A stretch of DNA of 64,000 nucleotides from Primulina eburnea (taxonomy: Eukaryota; Streptophyta; Magnoliopsida; Lamiales; Gesneriaceae). The notes beneath the pieces are model-generated. The model made no database searches. It was not told where the DNA came from and was given only the letters and a program-made list of their open reading frames with translations. A program made the position numbers and the translations under genes. The stretch is from positions 36,001-100,000 of the forward strand of contig NW_027331248.1 of assembly GCF_022965805.1 (NCBI RefSeq), read 5' to 3'. Shown here one piece after another: positions 46,986 to 58,279 of this stretch. Each line of letters starts with the position of its first letter. Positions within the stretch are counted from its first letter, which is position 1.

Positions 46986-47348
46986 TACATCTGATTACCA
47001 CACACATTAGTAATCTCATACTACAAATCTGTACCAATCTTTCTCTGATCATGATCATCTTACTGCTGATCATGAATCTGATCTGATACATACTTAAGAA
47101 TAGATAATACCAATTCCAATCACATAATCAGGTAAACATGTATCTTAACTCAGTAACACATAGTCTCATGCTAGCACATAATGTCAATCAACATTAAATC
47201 AATCTCATGCTAGCACACACATGCAAGGAAAGAAAATTCATCTACCCCGCACATTCTCTTCTATCTCAGTCTAAAGGATCTATCAGTTCTGACTATCTCA
47301 ATCTAAAGGATCTATCGCTCTGATAATCTAAGTCTAAAGGAACCTTCG

Positions 47349-47360
47349 GCTCTGATACCA
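47349..47360 (-). other. B3 primer-binding site (initiator tRNA-Met type)
   Basis: Plus strand GCTCTGATACCA, five bases inside the LTR end at 47366. Further GCTCTGATA-like pieces occur just to the left in a short duplication of the leader (47275-47345). Confidence 0.9.
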
Positions 47361-49077
47361 CCTGTTGTGGGGACCCGGACGCTAATCATCTTCTTAATCG
47401 TCTTTGGGATTTAATTATCAATTCAGATAAATAGGGTCTAAAATTTTTTTTTTCTTTTTAATTTATAACTGAGGAAGGTAAGGGACTCTAAACACTATAC
47501 ATATCTGTATATAAAATACAATTCAGTATTAAAAATACAATAATGTACAACATTCTAATCTAAGGTTCACTACTAAAATTCTAGTAGTAAAATCCAATCT
47601 ACTGTAAGTCCGGAATCACCACGCTAACTCGTCTTCTCTCATCGTCATCTCGACCCTGATCCAGCCCCACCTGTTGTCATGCACACATACAAAACAAGAC
47701 AACAGCCGGATAACTCCGGTGAGAATAAATCTCAGTATAAAACATGGTAAGCATGTATATAAACAAACTAATTCATAAAACATGCGATCATGTATAAACA
47801 CAATATATTTCATAATCTATGAAATTAAGCATGCAACTCAAATCAGATAAACATGCATATCAACAATCTAAATAATAAAACATGCTAGCACAACTGAAAG
47901 CAATAACGATGGGTACCATGATCTAGGAGCCACATCCATATAAGGATGAAGTCCTAATCAAATCATGTCTAGACTTGACTCGATCTATAACTCTAGGGAT
48001 CCCGGGGTGAATAAGACGTCACTGTCTGTCACCTACCCTACCAATCGAGGTGCTGTACGTCTTATTCCTAGACTTCGGCCTGATCTGTATCCGCATCTAC
48101 AATAGGGGCGGTGATCTTCCCCTAAGCTGTGATATCGCCGAACGTCTAGAAGTCTGCCTGATCTCCAGACTGTCCTATCTTAATGCATGAATACAAAATC
48201 TGTAAACAAGCATAATCATCTTAATGTGATGTAACATGATCTGTAAACAAAGCATAGCAAGATTTGCATACAAGTTCTATAAACAAATCTATAAACAAGA
48301 ATATAGTATGTATGTGATTTATTGGGCAACTCAAATGGTGATCTCAATTGAGTTGTTTCTTCCCGAATATCACATGAATTATACCTTTGTCGTCCCCCCC
48401 TGAGGAAGACGAAGTCTTGAAGTCCAGTCTGTCCATATCCGATCTGAAATGACAATATAAATACACTGTATCAATGTGTAACTCAATTCACAATCTGTTC
48501 TGATCAATACTCAATTCAGTATACAATCTGATCAATGTCTGAACAAGATACAATCTGAGTCATATCAATAATATCACAATCTAATCGAAATCATATCTGA
48601 ACCTGATCAATCTAAATCAACTGATGTTTCGACGGTAACCATACAATCTGAATACCCCGTCAATCTGAACATCACATATATACTACCAGAACTCATAATC
48701 TGAATATCGGTATATTCAAAATCAGTAATACACAATTCTGATATCAAAATCTCAATCAATATCTTTCACAATTCATAACAATCACAGAAATAGTCTATTC
48801 TGAAATCTGACTTCGATTATACAATATCTACGGTAGTATAACCGCCATATCTGAATCCCATGCAATTCTAGCAACGTCATATTTTCAAAACACTACAAAA
48901 CGTAATAAAACTTACGTCCTTGTGTAGCTCTAGTCGAGAGGAACACGATACTGCGTTTGGATTCGAATTCTGATGCGCGGTTTCTTCGAAATCCCGAATC
49001 TAAAAGGCGTAAGGATTTTCTCTCCAAAAGCTTCGACCCCTTTGATGAATTCTGAGAGAAAACACGTGTAACTCTCA

Positions 49078-49083
49078 TATATA
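49078..49083 (-). promoter_or_regulatory. TATA box of B3 LTR
   Basis: TATATA in sense context GCAGTATATATGAGAG, downstream of the array in sense. Confidence 0.55.
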
Positions 49084-49132
49084 CTGCATGTAACCATATA
49101 AAACGTGGCATAGCTTTTCTTGTTGCACGTAA

Positions 49133-49360
49133 GACCGCGGGTGTGGTAACTCAATGAGCGCGGGTGCGCCATGCTCTCGGCAGCACTATCCAAAATGCAC
49201 AAGTCATGACCGCGGGTGCGGCTCTCCAATACCGCGGGTGCGGTCTGGCACCGCGGGTGCGGTGTATGCAAGACCGCGGGTGCGGTCTTGCTTCGCCCAA
49301 AATTCTTACCCTACTGAACTTACACCGCGGGTGCGGTGTAAACAAGGGCGCGGGTGCGGT
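49133..49360. repeat. GC-rich palindrome array (B3 LTR)
   Basis: Eight ACCGCGGGTGCGGT-type copies, some altered to GCGCGGGTGCG. Tight copies alternate with 8-20 bp unrelated spacers. Confidence 0.9.
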
Positions 49361-49490
49361 CTTGCACATTCTAAAGTTTATAGTTTTGATCCGAACAACA
49401 TCCCATAATCTTATCTGATCAATTCTACAAGTCTGGGGATATTTCATTAATCTTGTCTGATTAATTCTACGACAATTCTTGGGCATTACA

Positions 49491-50299
49491 CTGTCTCAAT
49501 CAGGATTCACCCTTTCAACAGTTTCTAATATCAATTCAAAGCTAAAATCAATCTCTCTGATTGGAATCAGATCTGAAGTTTTATCAGAGAAAACATCAAT
49601 AACTTTCATATCATTGGTAAATTAGCCAATGATGAACTCAATTTCAGTAAATCAACTGAATACATAAGGAGTCACTCTGCTCCTTTCTGTAATAATCGAG
49701 TCATAGCTAGTACGAATATCAAAGGAATTCTCAGTCTAGAATTCTTATCGTAGAATATTCATCTCTTGATCATCTCAGGTCTGATTCTTACCATCTTCTG
49801 GAACTAATCTATGGTAGCTCTGTACTTGGTCCGCATATCAATATCAGTAATACAGTTCAAAAATCATAGAACACCAGTACAACACAAGCTACCACACGAT
49901 CTAACTCGATCTCATTCTCATCCTACTGTAGTATACAAAATCTAACAGAAATCGCTGATACAAGATCTTTTCCCAAAAGGAAAAGAAACAAATACTACAG
50001 TACATAGGGACTCAACAGATAATGCATGCATCAATGCAAATCTTTCAGAAATAAGAGTATGTGAAGCACCGGCATCACTCAATACATATGCAGGATAATC
50101 AAACAAATCAGTTACCTGCAACATCATCATCTGGTGCTTCCTGAGCATGCTCCTCGGTCAAAGCAAATACTCTGGCCTGCTGTCTAGGAGGCTGGCCAAC
50201 TGTCTGGCTTCCTCCTGGCCTCTGCTGTGACTGAGATGGTGCTGGCTGAAATGAAGGAACGGCAGCTGATCGTCTACTCCACTGTGCCGCTGGTCCAGA
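49491..50299 (-). pseudogene. B4: gypsy protease/gag-C remnant
   Basis: Closely similar to B2 at about 31340-32140 on the same strand. It encodes a damaged protease piece (PAYVLSDAGASHTLIS, with the active-site DTG changed to DAG) and the glutamine/serine-rich end of gag. It is bounded by the B3 LTR on the left and by A3 on the right, so it is the older host of both. Confidence 0.85.
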
Positions 50300-50824
50300 T
50301 ATAATAGCCGAGCCTGGTGTACGGTACGTTTTAATATTTCATAAGTTTATTGACTACTTGGTTAAGTTTAAGTATAGTTTGGATGTTAAGAGTTTCGATT
50401 TATGATTTTAGTATAGTTGGTTATAGATGATGTGCAGTGTTATTGTAGCGGCGTTACGATTAAATTCATGATAAATGGTATATTGATCCAAATGAGGTGA
50501 GGCCAATTGGAGTGGTTAGATAAGACATAAGGCTATAACTTTCTTATTTTGAGTTTTGTTCAAATCATTGTGGAAGGTAAGCCAAAAGTGTCCCGAAGTG
50601 TGTTGTGTGATTCGACGTTCCTCCAGTGACACAGGTTGGGAGATTTAGCATAACGTTTTACTCAGACCTCCAAATGATCTGAAATTTTGAGGGAGTCAAG
50701 ATAAGACATAGAGCTACAACTTTGTAGTTTACCACTTTTTCTAATTCGGATGGGAAGAGGCATTTCTGAGGCGATCTTTGAAGAAGCTGTGCGCAGAGTA
50801 CGCGGTGGCAGGACCAAAGCAGGA

Positions 50825-50883
50825 GCGCTCCCGCGGTCATGTAAGGACCGCACCCGCGGCGCTTGTGTGACCGCACCTGCGGT
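50825..50883. repeat. GC-rich palindrome array (A3 LTR)
   Basis: Three copies of the ACCGCACCCGCGGT type (first and last imperfect), the shortest array in the window. Confidence 0.8.
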
Positions 50884-50898
50884 GGAGGTATGGGCGAG

Positions 50899-50907
50899 TT
50901 ATTTATA
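50899..50907 (+). promoter_or_regulatory. TATA-like site of A3 LTR
   Basis: TTATTTATA in GGCGAGTTATTTATACC, 16 bp after the array. The corresponding A1 sequence reads GAGATATTTAGTACC, a weaker match. Confidence 0.5.
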
Positions 50908-51081
50908 CCTTTTTGGAGTGGTTAGCCATCACTTTACCTTTTCCTTCCCTCTCATTTCCGATTTCCTCTCTTTTTGCAAGGGTTTTCTACCATTTCTTTT
51001 GTTCCCTATCTTCAATCCAAGCTTTTTTTCGACGATTCGAGTTGAGATCGACGTTCTCCTTGGTGCTGGGAAGCTTAGGTA

Positions 51082-53224
51082 TGTTAGAGTAGGTGCACGT
51101 CGAGCCAAGTGTTGGCCGAGTGTTCACAATGAAACTCTATGTATAAGCAGTCTTTATTTTAATAATATTTGAAATTATTATTTTGGCAAATCTTTATCTG
51201 TATACCCATGCTAGCTGCATAGATAAAGCCCTTGAATATACAAATAGTAGAAAGAATATGGGATGCTCATATGATGAGTATCATGAAACTCATATTTGTA
51301 ATACTGTATATTCTAAACAGTTCCTAGTCGATTCAGCCGCCACTAAGAAGGATATAGGCCGCTCGAGTTAGAGACTAGTATCTGCGATGTGAGTACCATG
51401 TTTCATTGGTAGGGGACATTGTGATGTCCGAACATGCAGATAGGTGCTCCTTGTAGAGTGCACTGAACAACCCTCCATAAAAGGACTTTCCAAGTGGTTC
51501 TCACTTATCGAGTGGAAAAGTCCTGGTTTATGGTTGTACAGAATTAGTCCTTATGACCCGGGACAACATTGAGACTCTATGTGCTAGAATTACACTTTGA
51601 CTTGTTTACCGACTCTCATGGGGTCATCAGGTGGCAAGGTTGGGTGTTCTGTCGAAACACATAGGAGTCGATGCATTGTAGTCGGGGATTCACCGCTTAC
51701 CTTCGGGTATGGATATCCTATGTGTTATCATGTGTATGTAGATCGAAATCTCTGGCCAGAGTATGGTTGTAATTATGAAAGGTGTTTCATAGATTACACC
51801 ATCGATGCAACTACGACATGACACATAGTATCGATTCATAGACAACTCTCGATAAACCAATGGTTGTCGAATCGGTCGGGATATATGAGTTGAAGGGACC
51901 GTACTGTACGCTAACCATAATTGAATGGTTCTTGCAGGCACTATCATGTGATACCTAGGGAATCACGTAAGCGATGCTGCTAGGCGTTTAACGTGATTGG
52001 TTGGGTACTATCAGACTTGAGTTCTGACGTTCTTACTATCAAGGAGTTGATAAGTAAGAATGGAGCGATTGGGGTATGCTCGAATAAGGACATGTTTAGT
52101 CCGAATCACATTGAGATGTGAACCCACGGCTAGTTGTATCAATGAACCATTGAGGGCCACACAAGTACTAGCTTTGTAAATCCCGATGAGAAGTAAAATA
52201 GTTCAATGTGTTGAACGGCTTATAAAGGAGTTTATAAGCGTAAAGGAAAATTAGAAGTATGACTTCTATAAAGGAGAAAATAGTTCAATGTGTTGAACAA
52301 CTTATAAATGAGTTTATAAGTGTAAAGAAAAATAGAAGTATGACTTCTATGAGAGAAATGTAAATTTTGATTTATGGAAGTGTTTCTAAATTAAAATTTG
52401 GCCAAGTGAATAATGTAATTGAAAATTGTGATTTTCATAGACATTATTATGGACTAAATAAATTAATTCAAGTGTTGAATTAATTAAACACTAGTGGGCC
52501 TAGTAGAGCCCAAATAATTAAATTAATTCAAGTGTTGGATCAATTAAATAATATTGAGTCTTGTAGAGCTCAATTAAAATAATTATTTAAACTAGTGGGA
52601 CTTGAGTAAATTCAAGTAATGTTTAAATAGTCTCAAATGTGTTTGAGATATTTAAATTTAGTCCAAAGTTTTTAATTTGATTAAAAACTATATAATATGC
52701 ATGCATGGAAGGTGAAGGGTTGGAGATTACTTTTTAATAAAATAATGCAAGGCATGCTACTTTTCACTTTTGCTTTTTGCAACACCAAGACAAGGAATTG
52801 AATTCATTCTCCCTTCCCTCAACCATGAGATGGCCGAAACATGCTCTAAAAATTCTCTCCCATTTTTCTCTCTTCTTTGTGTTCTTGAATTGTTTAAGAA
52901 CACACACTTCTCTTTGATAAATCCTCACATTTTTCTAGTGCAAATTGTGAGGGGATTTACCTAGTTGGTGGTGGGCTTAATTTTGGAGTAAGGAGGAGGC
53001 TTGAAGATCTTCATCCATTCAAGAGCTTTGTTGCTAGTCAACAAAGTTGGAGCCACAATCAACTTTTTAAAGTTGATAGGTACATTTCTTTAACATCCTT
53101 TGTATGGTTTGATTTTTGTAAATATTACACAAGATTTTTCATGGGGTGGCCGAAATTTTACATAATATAATTTGATTTTTGTGCTTCCGTTGCGTTTCCG
53201 GCCACCGTAACCGGTCCGCTTTCA
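51082..53224 (+). repeat. C4 5' LTR
   Basis: TGTTAGAGTAGG to GTCCGCTTTCA. It has the tandem-duplicated module at about 52200-52350 that is single in C1. Confidence 0.95.
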
Positions 53225-53226
53225 AG

Positions 53227-53238
53227 TGGTATCCGAGC
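53227..53238 (+). other. C4 primer-binding site
   Basis: TGGTATCCGAGC, identical to that of C1 and one base from the initiator tRNA-Met complement. Confidence 0.85.
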
Positions 53239-53371
53239 TTAGGTTACGGATTTTGTGTAATATTTACGTAATATTATGTTGAGATCGATTTCTAACCGCT
53301 TGAGAAATTTTTTGGTGCATGTATGGTGAAGGCCGAAATTTTAAACAAAAAAAAAAAAAAAAAATTTTTCG

Positions 53372-53440
53372 GGGGCTGCCCGAGGGGCTGCCCGAGAATT
53401 TCGGGCAGCCGAGGGGCAGCCCAAGGGGCTGCCCGAAATG
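53372..53440. repeat. GGGCTGCCCGA inverted-repeat cluster in C4 leader
   Basis: Six or so units of GGGCTGCCC/GGGCAGCCC between long A runs; the counterpart is 12839-12915 in C1. Confidence 0.8.
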
Positions 53441-54534
53441 CAGTTTTTAAAATAAAAAAAAAAAAATTTTTTTGTTGTGGCCGGAATCCGGCGACGGAGC
53501 TCCGGCGACGGCGATGACGGCTAGGGTTTCCAAAAGTGTTTTGGTTAATCCAAGTGTCATGGGCCTTGAGATGTTGGGCCATTGGATGGCCAACATAATT
53601 TGTGAAATTTAAATGGGCCAAAGTAATTTTGGTGGAAAATGGTTTTTGGGCCCTTAAGTTTAAATTTACAAATGTTGCACATATTTTCTCATAAAATAAA
53701 TAATTGAAGTGAGACTTTAATTATTTATAGTAAATTGTGATTTACAAGAAATTCGATTATAAATAAATTAATTTGAAAGTAGACAAAGGTGTTTGTATAC
53801 TTTGTTAATTTAATTTATAATTGTGGCGGTTAGTGATTGGATCAAGATATATAATATTGGATCAATTAATTATAGTGATAATTAATTGATGGTGTATGAT
53901 ATGTGATATTATGCATGAAGGATGATCAAAAGCCTAAGCCCAATTTGCTAGGTGTATGCTAGGATATTTGTGTTGTATGATTGTAATAATTATCAATTTA
54001 AAGTGGGCTTGGTTTATGGCCCGTTCCCACCCCATGAGATGTATCCCTATGTGCCATGGATATTTAATTGTAAATATTAGAATAGTGGAAGATCAAGATT
54101 GGAAGATGGTGGCCTTGGTGATTATGAAGATCGAAGACATGTAATATTGGATGCTAATGTAATAATATAGTTGCATTGCATCCCGTGCATTTACCCTAGG
54201 ATTGGACCTAGGCCCGTGTTTAGCTCACACGGGCCATTAGTTTTGGGGCGATTGATCATCCTTGTACTGTTTTCTATTTATAATATATGCATGATATGTT
54301 ATAAATAATGAGTATGTGCGTTATTATTATTATAATAACAAAGTTGCATGAATCCGGCAAACATACGATCAAACATGGCGAGCTTTTAAAATAAAATTAA
54401 TGATGAGACCTTTCAAAATTAAAAACCCTCATTTTGAATAAGATTCAAAATTAATATCAAGCCCGAAAAGGGGAATTATAAATTTGTTTATAATTTCCTT
54501 GTCTTCCATCGACAATGGGTGCATGATGAACGCT

Positions 54535-54850
54535 ACCCGTACTCGGGGCTCGGCTCATATTATTGAGGGGGGCCCTGGGTGCCGGAAAGCTGTGACATCC
54601 ATTGACATAGTGATGTGAACTACGTGGAACTCCCATGATTTCGGCTCATATTATTGAGGGAACTCATGGCGACCGTCCATTAAGGTTCAATATCGATGGG
54701 TTAGGCTTGACACGTAAAGATGAACGACGTCATATTATTGGGTCCTAATCAAACGTGAGACAAAAGTTTACGTAGAGGGTTGCATGGCGATGCAATTGGA
54801 AACTACCTTTTAGGAATTGTGATGGCCGATATTATTCGGGATCACAATTC
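54535..54850 (+). repeat. Four hairpins with shared ATATTATT-like loop (C4 leader)
   Basis: Same four structures as in C1, in the same order and with matching lengths where measured (37 bp at 54633-54669 and 54814-54850, 47 bp at 54711-54757). The last pairs GAATTGTGAT with ATCACAATTC perfectly. Confidence 0.78.
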
Positions 54851-55032
54851 GCTAATTGGACCTTACGTACCTACTGAGGAAAGAGTTTCCCGTTTTCACT
54901 AGAGGGTAGTGAAAGATGTCAAAACAGTGGGAGTAAATATTTATAAAGTTAAAGTCCATACTTTATATCTTACCAAATATTTTAAATAGTCATCAACATT
55001 TATCTGTTTTTACTTTTCAGTACAAATCAACA

Positions 55033-55893
55033 ATGTCTTCGATGCGCAATTCGATATCTATAATACTCGACAAACACATATTAACTGGACCTAATTACCT
55101 CACTTGGCTAAGAAATTTGAAAATAGTCTTAAATTCGGAAAGGGTAACATATACACTGACTCAGTCGCCCCCTGTTGAGGCTCCGACTGACTGCAATCCT
55201 GAGGAATTGCAGGCTTACGAGGAATGGTGTGACCATGACTTGATAGCTAGGTGTTATATGCTGACTTCTATGAACGATGAGCTACAGAGGCGTTTTGAGG
55301 GTGCAAAGAGTGCTGCTGACATTCATTTGCATCTCAAAGAGCTCTTTGGTGAGCAAACACGACCTCAAAGGCATGCTACCGTCAAGGAGCTGATCACTTT
55401 GCGCATGCGAGATGGGGCCTCGGTCCATGAGCATGGCCTAAAGGTGATCGGGCTCGTGGACAAGCTCGTTGGCATGGATTTGATCTTGCCTTCGGAGTTG
55501 ACCACGGACGTGTTGCTGTTATCGCTGCCTAGCTCATTTGATCCTTTTGTGGTGAACTTCAACATGAACAAGATGGAACCGACCCTTGAGGAGTTGGTAA
55601 ACATGCTTGTTACATTTGAATCCACCATCAAGAAAGAGAAGTTGGTTCTTTATGTGGGTTCTTCATCTGGTACGAAGATTGATCCACATGGGAAGGGAAA
55701 GAAGAGTTCTTTCCAAAGTCCCAAGAAGAACGTGCCCTTGTTGAGGCAATCTCCGAATCCCGTTGTGGCAGCCAGACCAGTTAAGGCTGACAAGACTGGT
55801 GATGTTTGTCATCACTGCAAGAAGCCTGGACATTGGAAGCGAAATTGCAAGGAATATCTGTCCCAGAAGTGTTCTGGAAACGGTATGTTCTAA
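55033..55893 (+). CDS. C4 copia gag, open (gag only)
   Basis: 286 residues starting MSSMRNSISIILDKH, closely similar to the first part of the C1 polyprotein (MSSIRNPFSVILEKH). It holds the UBN2-type gag domain (ELTTDVLLLSLPSSFDPFVVNFNMNK is shared in pieces with C1) and the zinc knuckle CHHCKKPGHWKRNC near residues 258-271. A TAA stops it shortly after the knuckle, before protease; in C1 the frame continues. It could still make a capsid-like protein. Whether gag is under selection here is not known from one copy. Confidence 0.9.
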   Translation: MSSMRNSISIILDKHILTGPNYLTWLRNLKIVLNSERVTYTLTQSPPVEAPTDCNPEELQAYEEWCDHDLIARCYMLTSMNDELQRRFEGAKSAADIHLHLKELFGEQTRPQRHATVKELITLRMRDGASVHEHGLKVIGLVDKLVGMDLILPSELTTDVLLLSLPSSFDPFVVNFNMNKMEPTLEELVNMLVTFESTIKKEKLVLYVGSSSGTKIDPHGKGKKSSFQSPKKNVPLLRQSPNPVVAARPVKADKTGDVCHHCKKPGHWKRNCKEYLSQKCSGNGMF

Positions 55894-58265
55894 ATTTAAG
55901 TAAACATTTTAATTAACTCTACTTCTTGGGTATTAGATACCGGTTGTGACTCACATCTCTGTAATGGGTTACAGGTGATGGGAAGAAGTAGGAAGCTTAA
56001 GGAAGGTGTGACCTTCTTGAGGATGGGCAATGGAGCAAGAGTTGCTGCCAAGACCTTAAGAGATGTTTACTTATTGTTGAACAATAGTTTTAAGTTAATT
56101 TAGAGATGTTTGTTTGTACCTTTTTGATGAAAAACATTGTTTCCATTTCTATTGTGATAAAAATGGATATTCTTGTTTATTTAGCAAAGGTGTTTGCAAC
56201 ATTTACAAGAATGAATGTTTAATTGGTACTTGAGAACTTGAAAACGATCTCTATAACTTAAAAGTAAAAGATATTCTACTAAATGTCCATTCAAAGGCAG
56301 ATACCATATGAGATATGGATGGGTAAGCCTCCCAAATATTCTTATCTTAGAATATGGGGAGCCCTGCTTATGTGAAGCAGGTAAGTGGGAGATAAATTGG
56401 ATTGTTGATCCATTTTATGTTACTTTGTGGGATATCCAAGGAATTAAGATTGGATATCATTTCTATCATCCCCTAGAAACAAAGGTGTTTGTTTCTTGGA
56501 ATGCAACCTTTTTGGAAAGGGATTTTCTATTGGATAGAAAAAGGCAGATGATAGAACTCGAAGAGGTTCGAGAGAAACCCACAATTATAGAACCCACACC
56601 CGATGAGCCAAGAGAGGAGATACAAGCTCCTAGCATATACGCGAAAGTCTCGAGACCACCTATGAGTTATGGTCAGCTTCTTGAAGAAGGCCATGATGAG
56701 CCTAACCATGGATGTGATCCAAGGACCTTCAAGGAAGCGTTATCTGATGCCGATTCATCCAAGTGGCTTGAAGCAATGGAATCTGAGATGAATTCCATGC
56801 ATTCGAACCAAGTGTAGGATCTTGTGGATCCAACTGAGGGAACTGTTCCCACAGGGACTTGGGGCGGATGGGAAGGTATTAACCTTCAAGGCGCGATTGG
56901 TGGCAAAAGGATGTACTCAAAGACAAGGAGTTGACTTTGAGGAAACCTTTTCCCAATCGCAATGTTCAAGTCCATAAGGATTTTATTAGCCATAGCTGCA
57001 TAGTATGACTATGAGATATGGTAGATGGATGTTAAGACAAGTCTTTCTTAATATGGATTTTGAGAAAGTGTTTTACATGTCTCAACCTGAAGGGTTTACA
57101 TCTGTCGGAAGTGAGCATATGGTATGCAAACTTCAGAGATCTATTTATGGTCTAAAGAAGGCATCTAGGAGTTGGAACCTCAGATTCGACAGTACAATCA
57201 AATAGTTTGATTTACTAAGAATCATGAGAGACCCTGTGTGTATAAGAAGGTCAGTGGGAGTGTTGTGACATTCCCGGTATTTTATGTTGATGACATTCTA
57301 CTCATTGGGAATGATGTAGGAATGTTGCAATCAACTAAGATATGATTAGCGAGTGAGTTCTCGATGTAGGACTTGGGTGAAGCATCTTTTGTATTGGGAT
57401 ACAGATCTATTGAGATAGATCGAAAAGATGGCTTGGTCTCACCCAGTTCACATACATGATACCATCGTGAAGCGGTTCTCGATGGATGCGTCCTTGAGAG
57501 GACATCTACCAATGTGTCATGGCGTGTCCCTATCCAAGTCTGTCTCCTGAGACTGATGCAGAGATAGTGACGATGACACGCATTCCGTATGCTTCGGAAA
57601 TTGGTAATATCATGTATGGGATGATATCTACACGTCCTGACGTGGCGTTTTCACTATGTGTAGTGAAGAGATATCAATCGAACCCCGGTCTTCCACACCA
57701 TAAAGCTGTGAAAGACATCCTCAAGTTGTTGAGAAGGACCAATAAGTTGTTCTTGGTCTATGGGGATAGAGAACTGAAATTGGAAGGCTATACCGACTCT
57801 AGCTTCCAAAGCGATATCGATAAATCGAAGTCAACCTCTAGGTTTGTATTCATGCTCAATGGTGCTGCTGTCTCTTGGAAGAGTTCCAAGCATGACAATA
57901 TTGCGGATTCCAGCACAGAGGCCGAATACATTGCTGCATCAGATGCAGCAAGAGAGGCTGTTTGGATAAGGAATTTCGTCTAAGAGTTGGACGTCATTCC
58001 TAATGAAGTTGCTCCTATCCCGGTGTTGTGTGACAACACGGGAGCTTTAGCTCAAGCAAAGGAGACAAGGTCTCATCAGAAATCCAAACTCGTATTGAGA
58101 AAGTACCACATCCTCGGAGAGATTGTGGAAAGAAGAGTAGTGTCTATTGACAAAGTCGGCTCCGCAGATTATGTTGTTGATCCACTAGCTAAGCCTTTAC
58201 CTGGACCATTGTTCGACAAGCATCGCGAATCAATGGGTTTTACGCATATAGGTAGTTGGCTCTAG
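55894..58265 (+). pseudogene. C4 pol pseudogene
   Basis: Recognisable pieces of copia pol in order: protease (LDTGCDSHLCNGL region, about 55930), end of integrase after a large deletion near 56290, then 56308-56817 (FYHPLETKVFVSWNATFLE, EALSDADSSKWLEAME). RT pieces lie at 57005-57205 and 57290 (VDDILLIGND), with the end of RT and RNase H at 57519-57983 and 57987-58265 (GYTDSSFQSD, STEAEYIAAS, VLCDNTGALAQAKE). Stops and frameshifts separate all of them. Most of the integrase catalytic core is missing. Confidence 0.93.
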
Positions 58266-58266
58266 T

Positions 58267-58279
58267 GCAAGTGGGAGAT
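58267..58279 (+). other. C4 polypurine tract
   Basis: GCAAGTGGGAGAT directly before the 3' LTR, same as in C1. Confidence 0.75.

Larger units (their letters stand above)
47366..49490 (-). repeat. B3 5' LTR
   Basis: 2125 bp, TGTGGGGACCCGG to TTCTTGGGCATTACA. It aligns with B1, B2 and E LTRs in its body, but its U3 array is the ACCGCGGGTGCGGT type otherwise typical of family A. ctgtc (49491-49495) would be the target duplication. Confidence 0.9.
50300..51081 (+). mobile_element. A3 5' LTR, part 1 (split by C4)
   Basis: Plus-strand A-family LTR starting TATAATAGCCGAGCC; relatives start TG, so the conserved terminal dinucleotide has mutated. It includes three array copies and a TATA-like site. 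It is interrupted by C4 with an aggta duplication and resumes at 60428. Total LTR length without C4 is about 1756 bp. Confidence 0.88.
53239..55032 (+). other. C4 untranslated leader with repeated hairpins
   Basis: Colinear with the C1 leader. It contains the GGGCTGCCCGA cluster (about 53372-53440) after a long A run and four hairpins with ATATTATT-like loops (about 54535-54583, 54633-54669, 54711-54757, 54814-54850). No convincing ORF. Its conservation in a pol-defective element suggests it is needed in cis. Confidence 0.8.
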
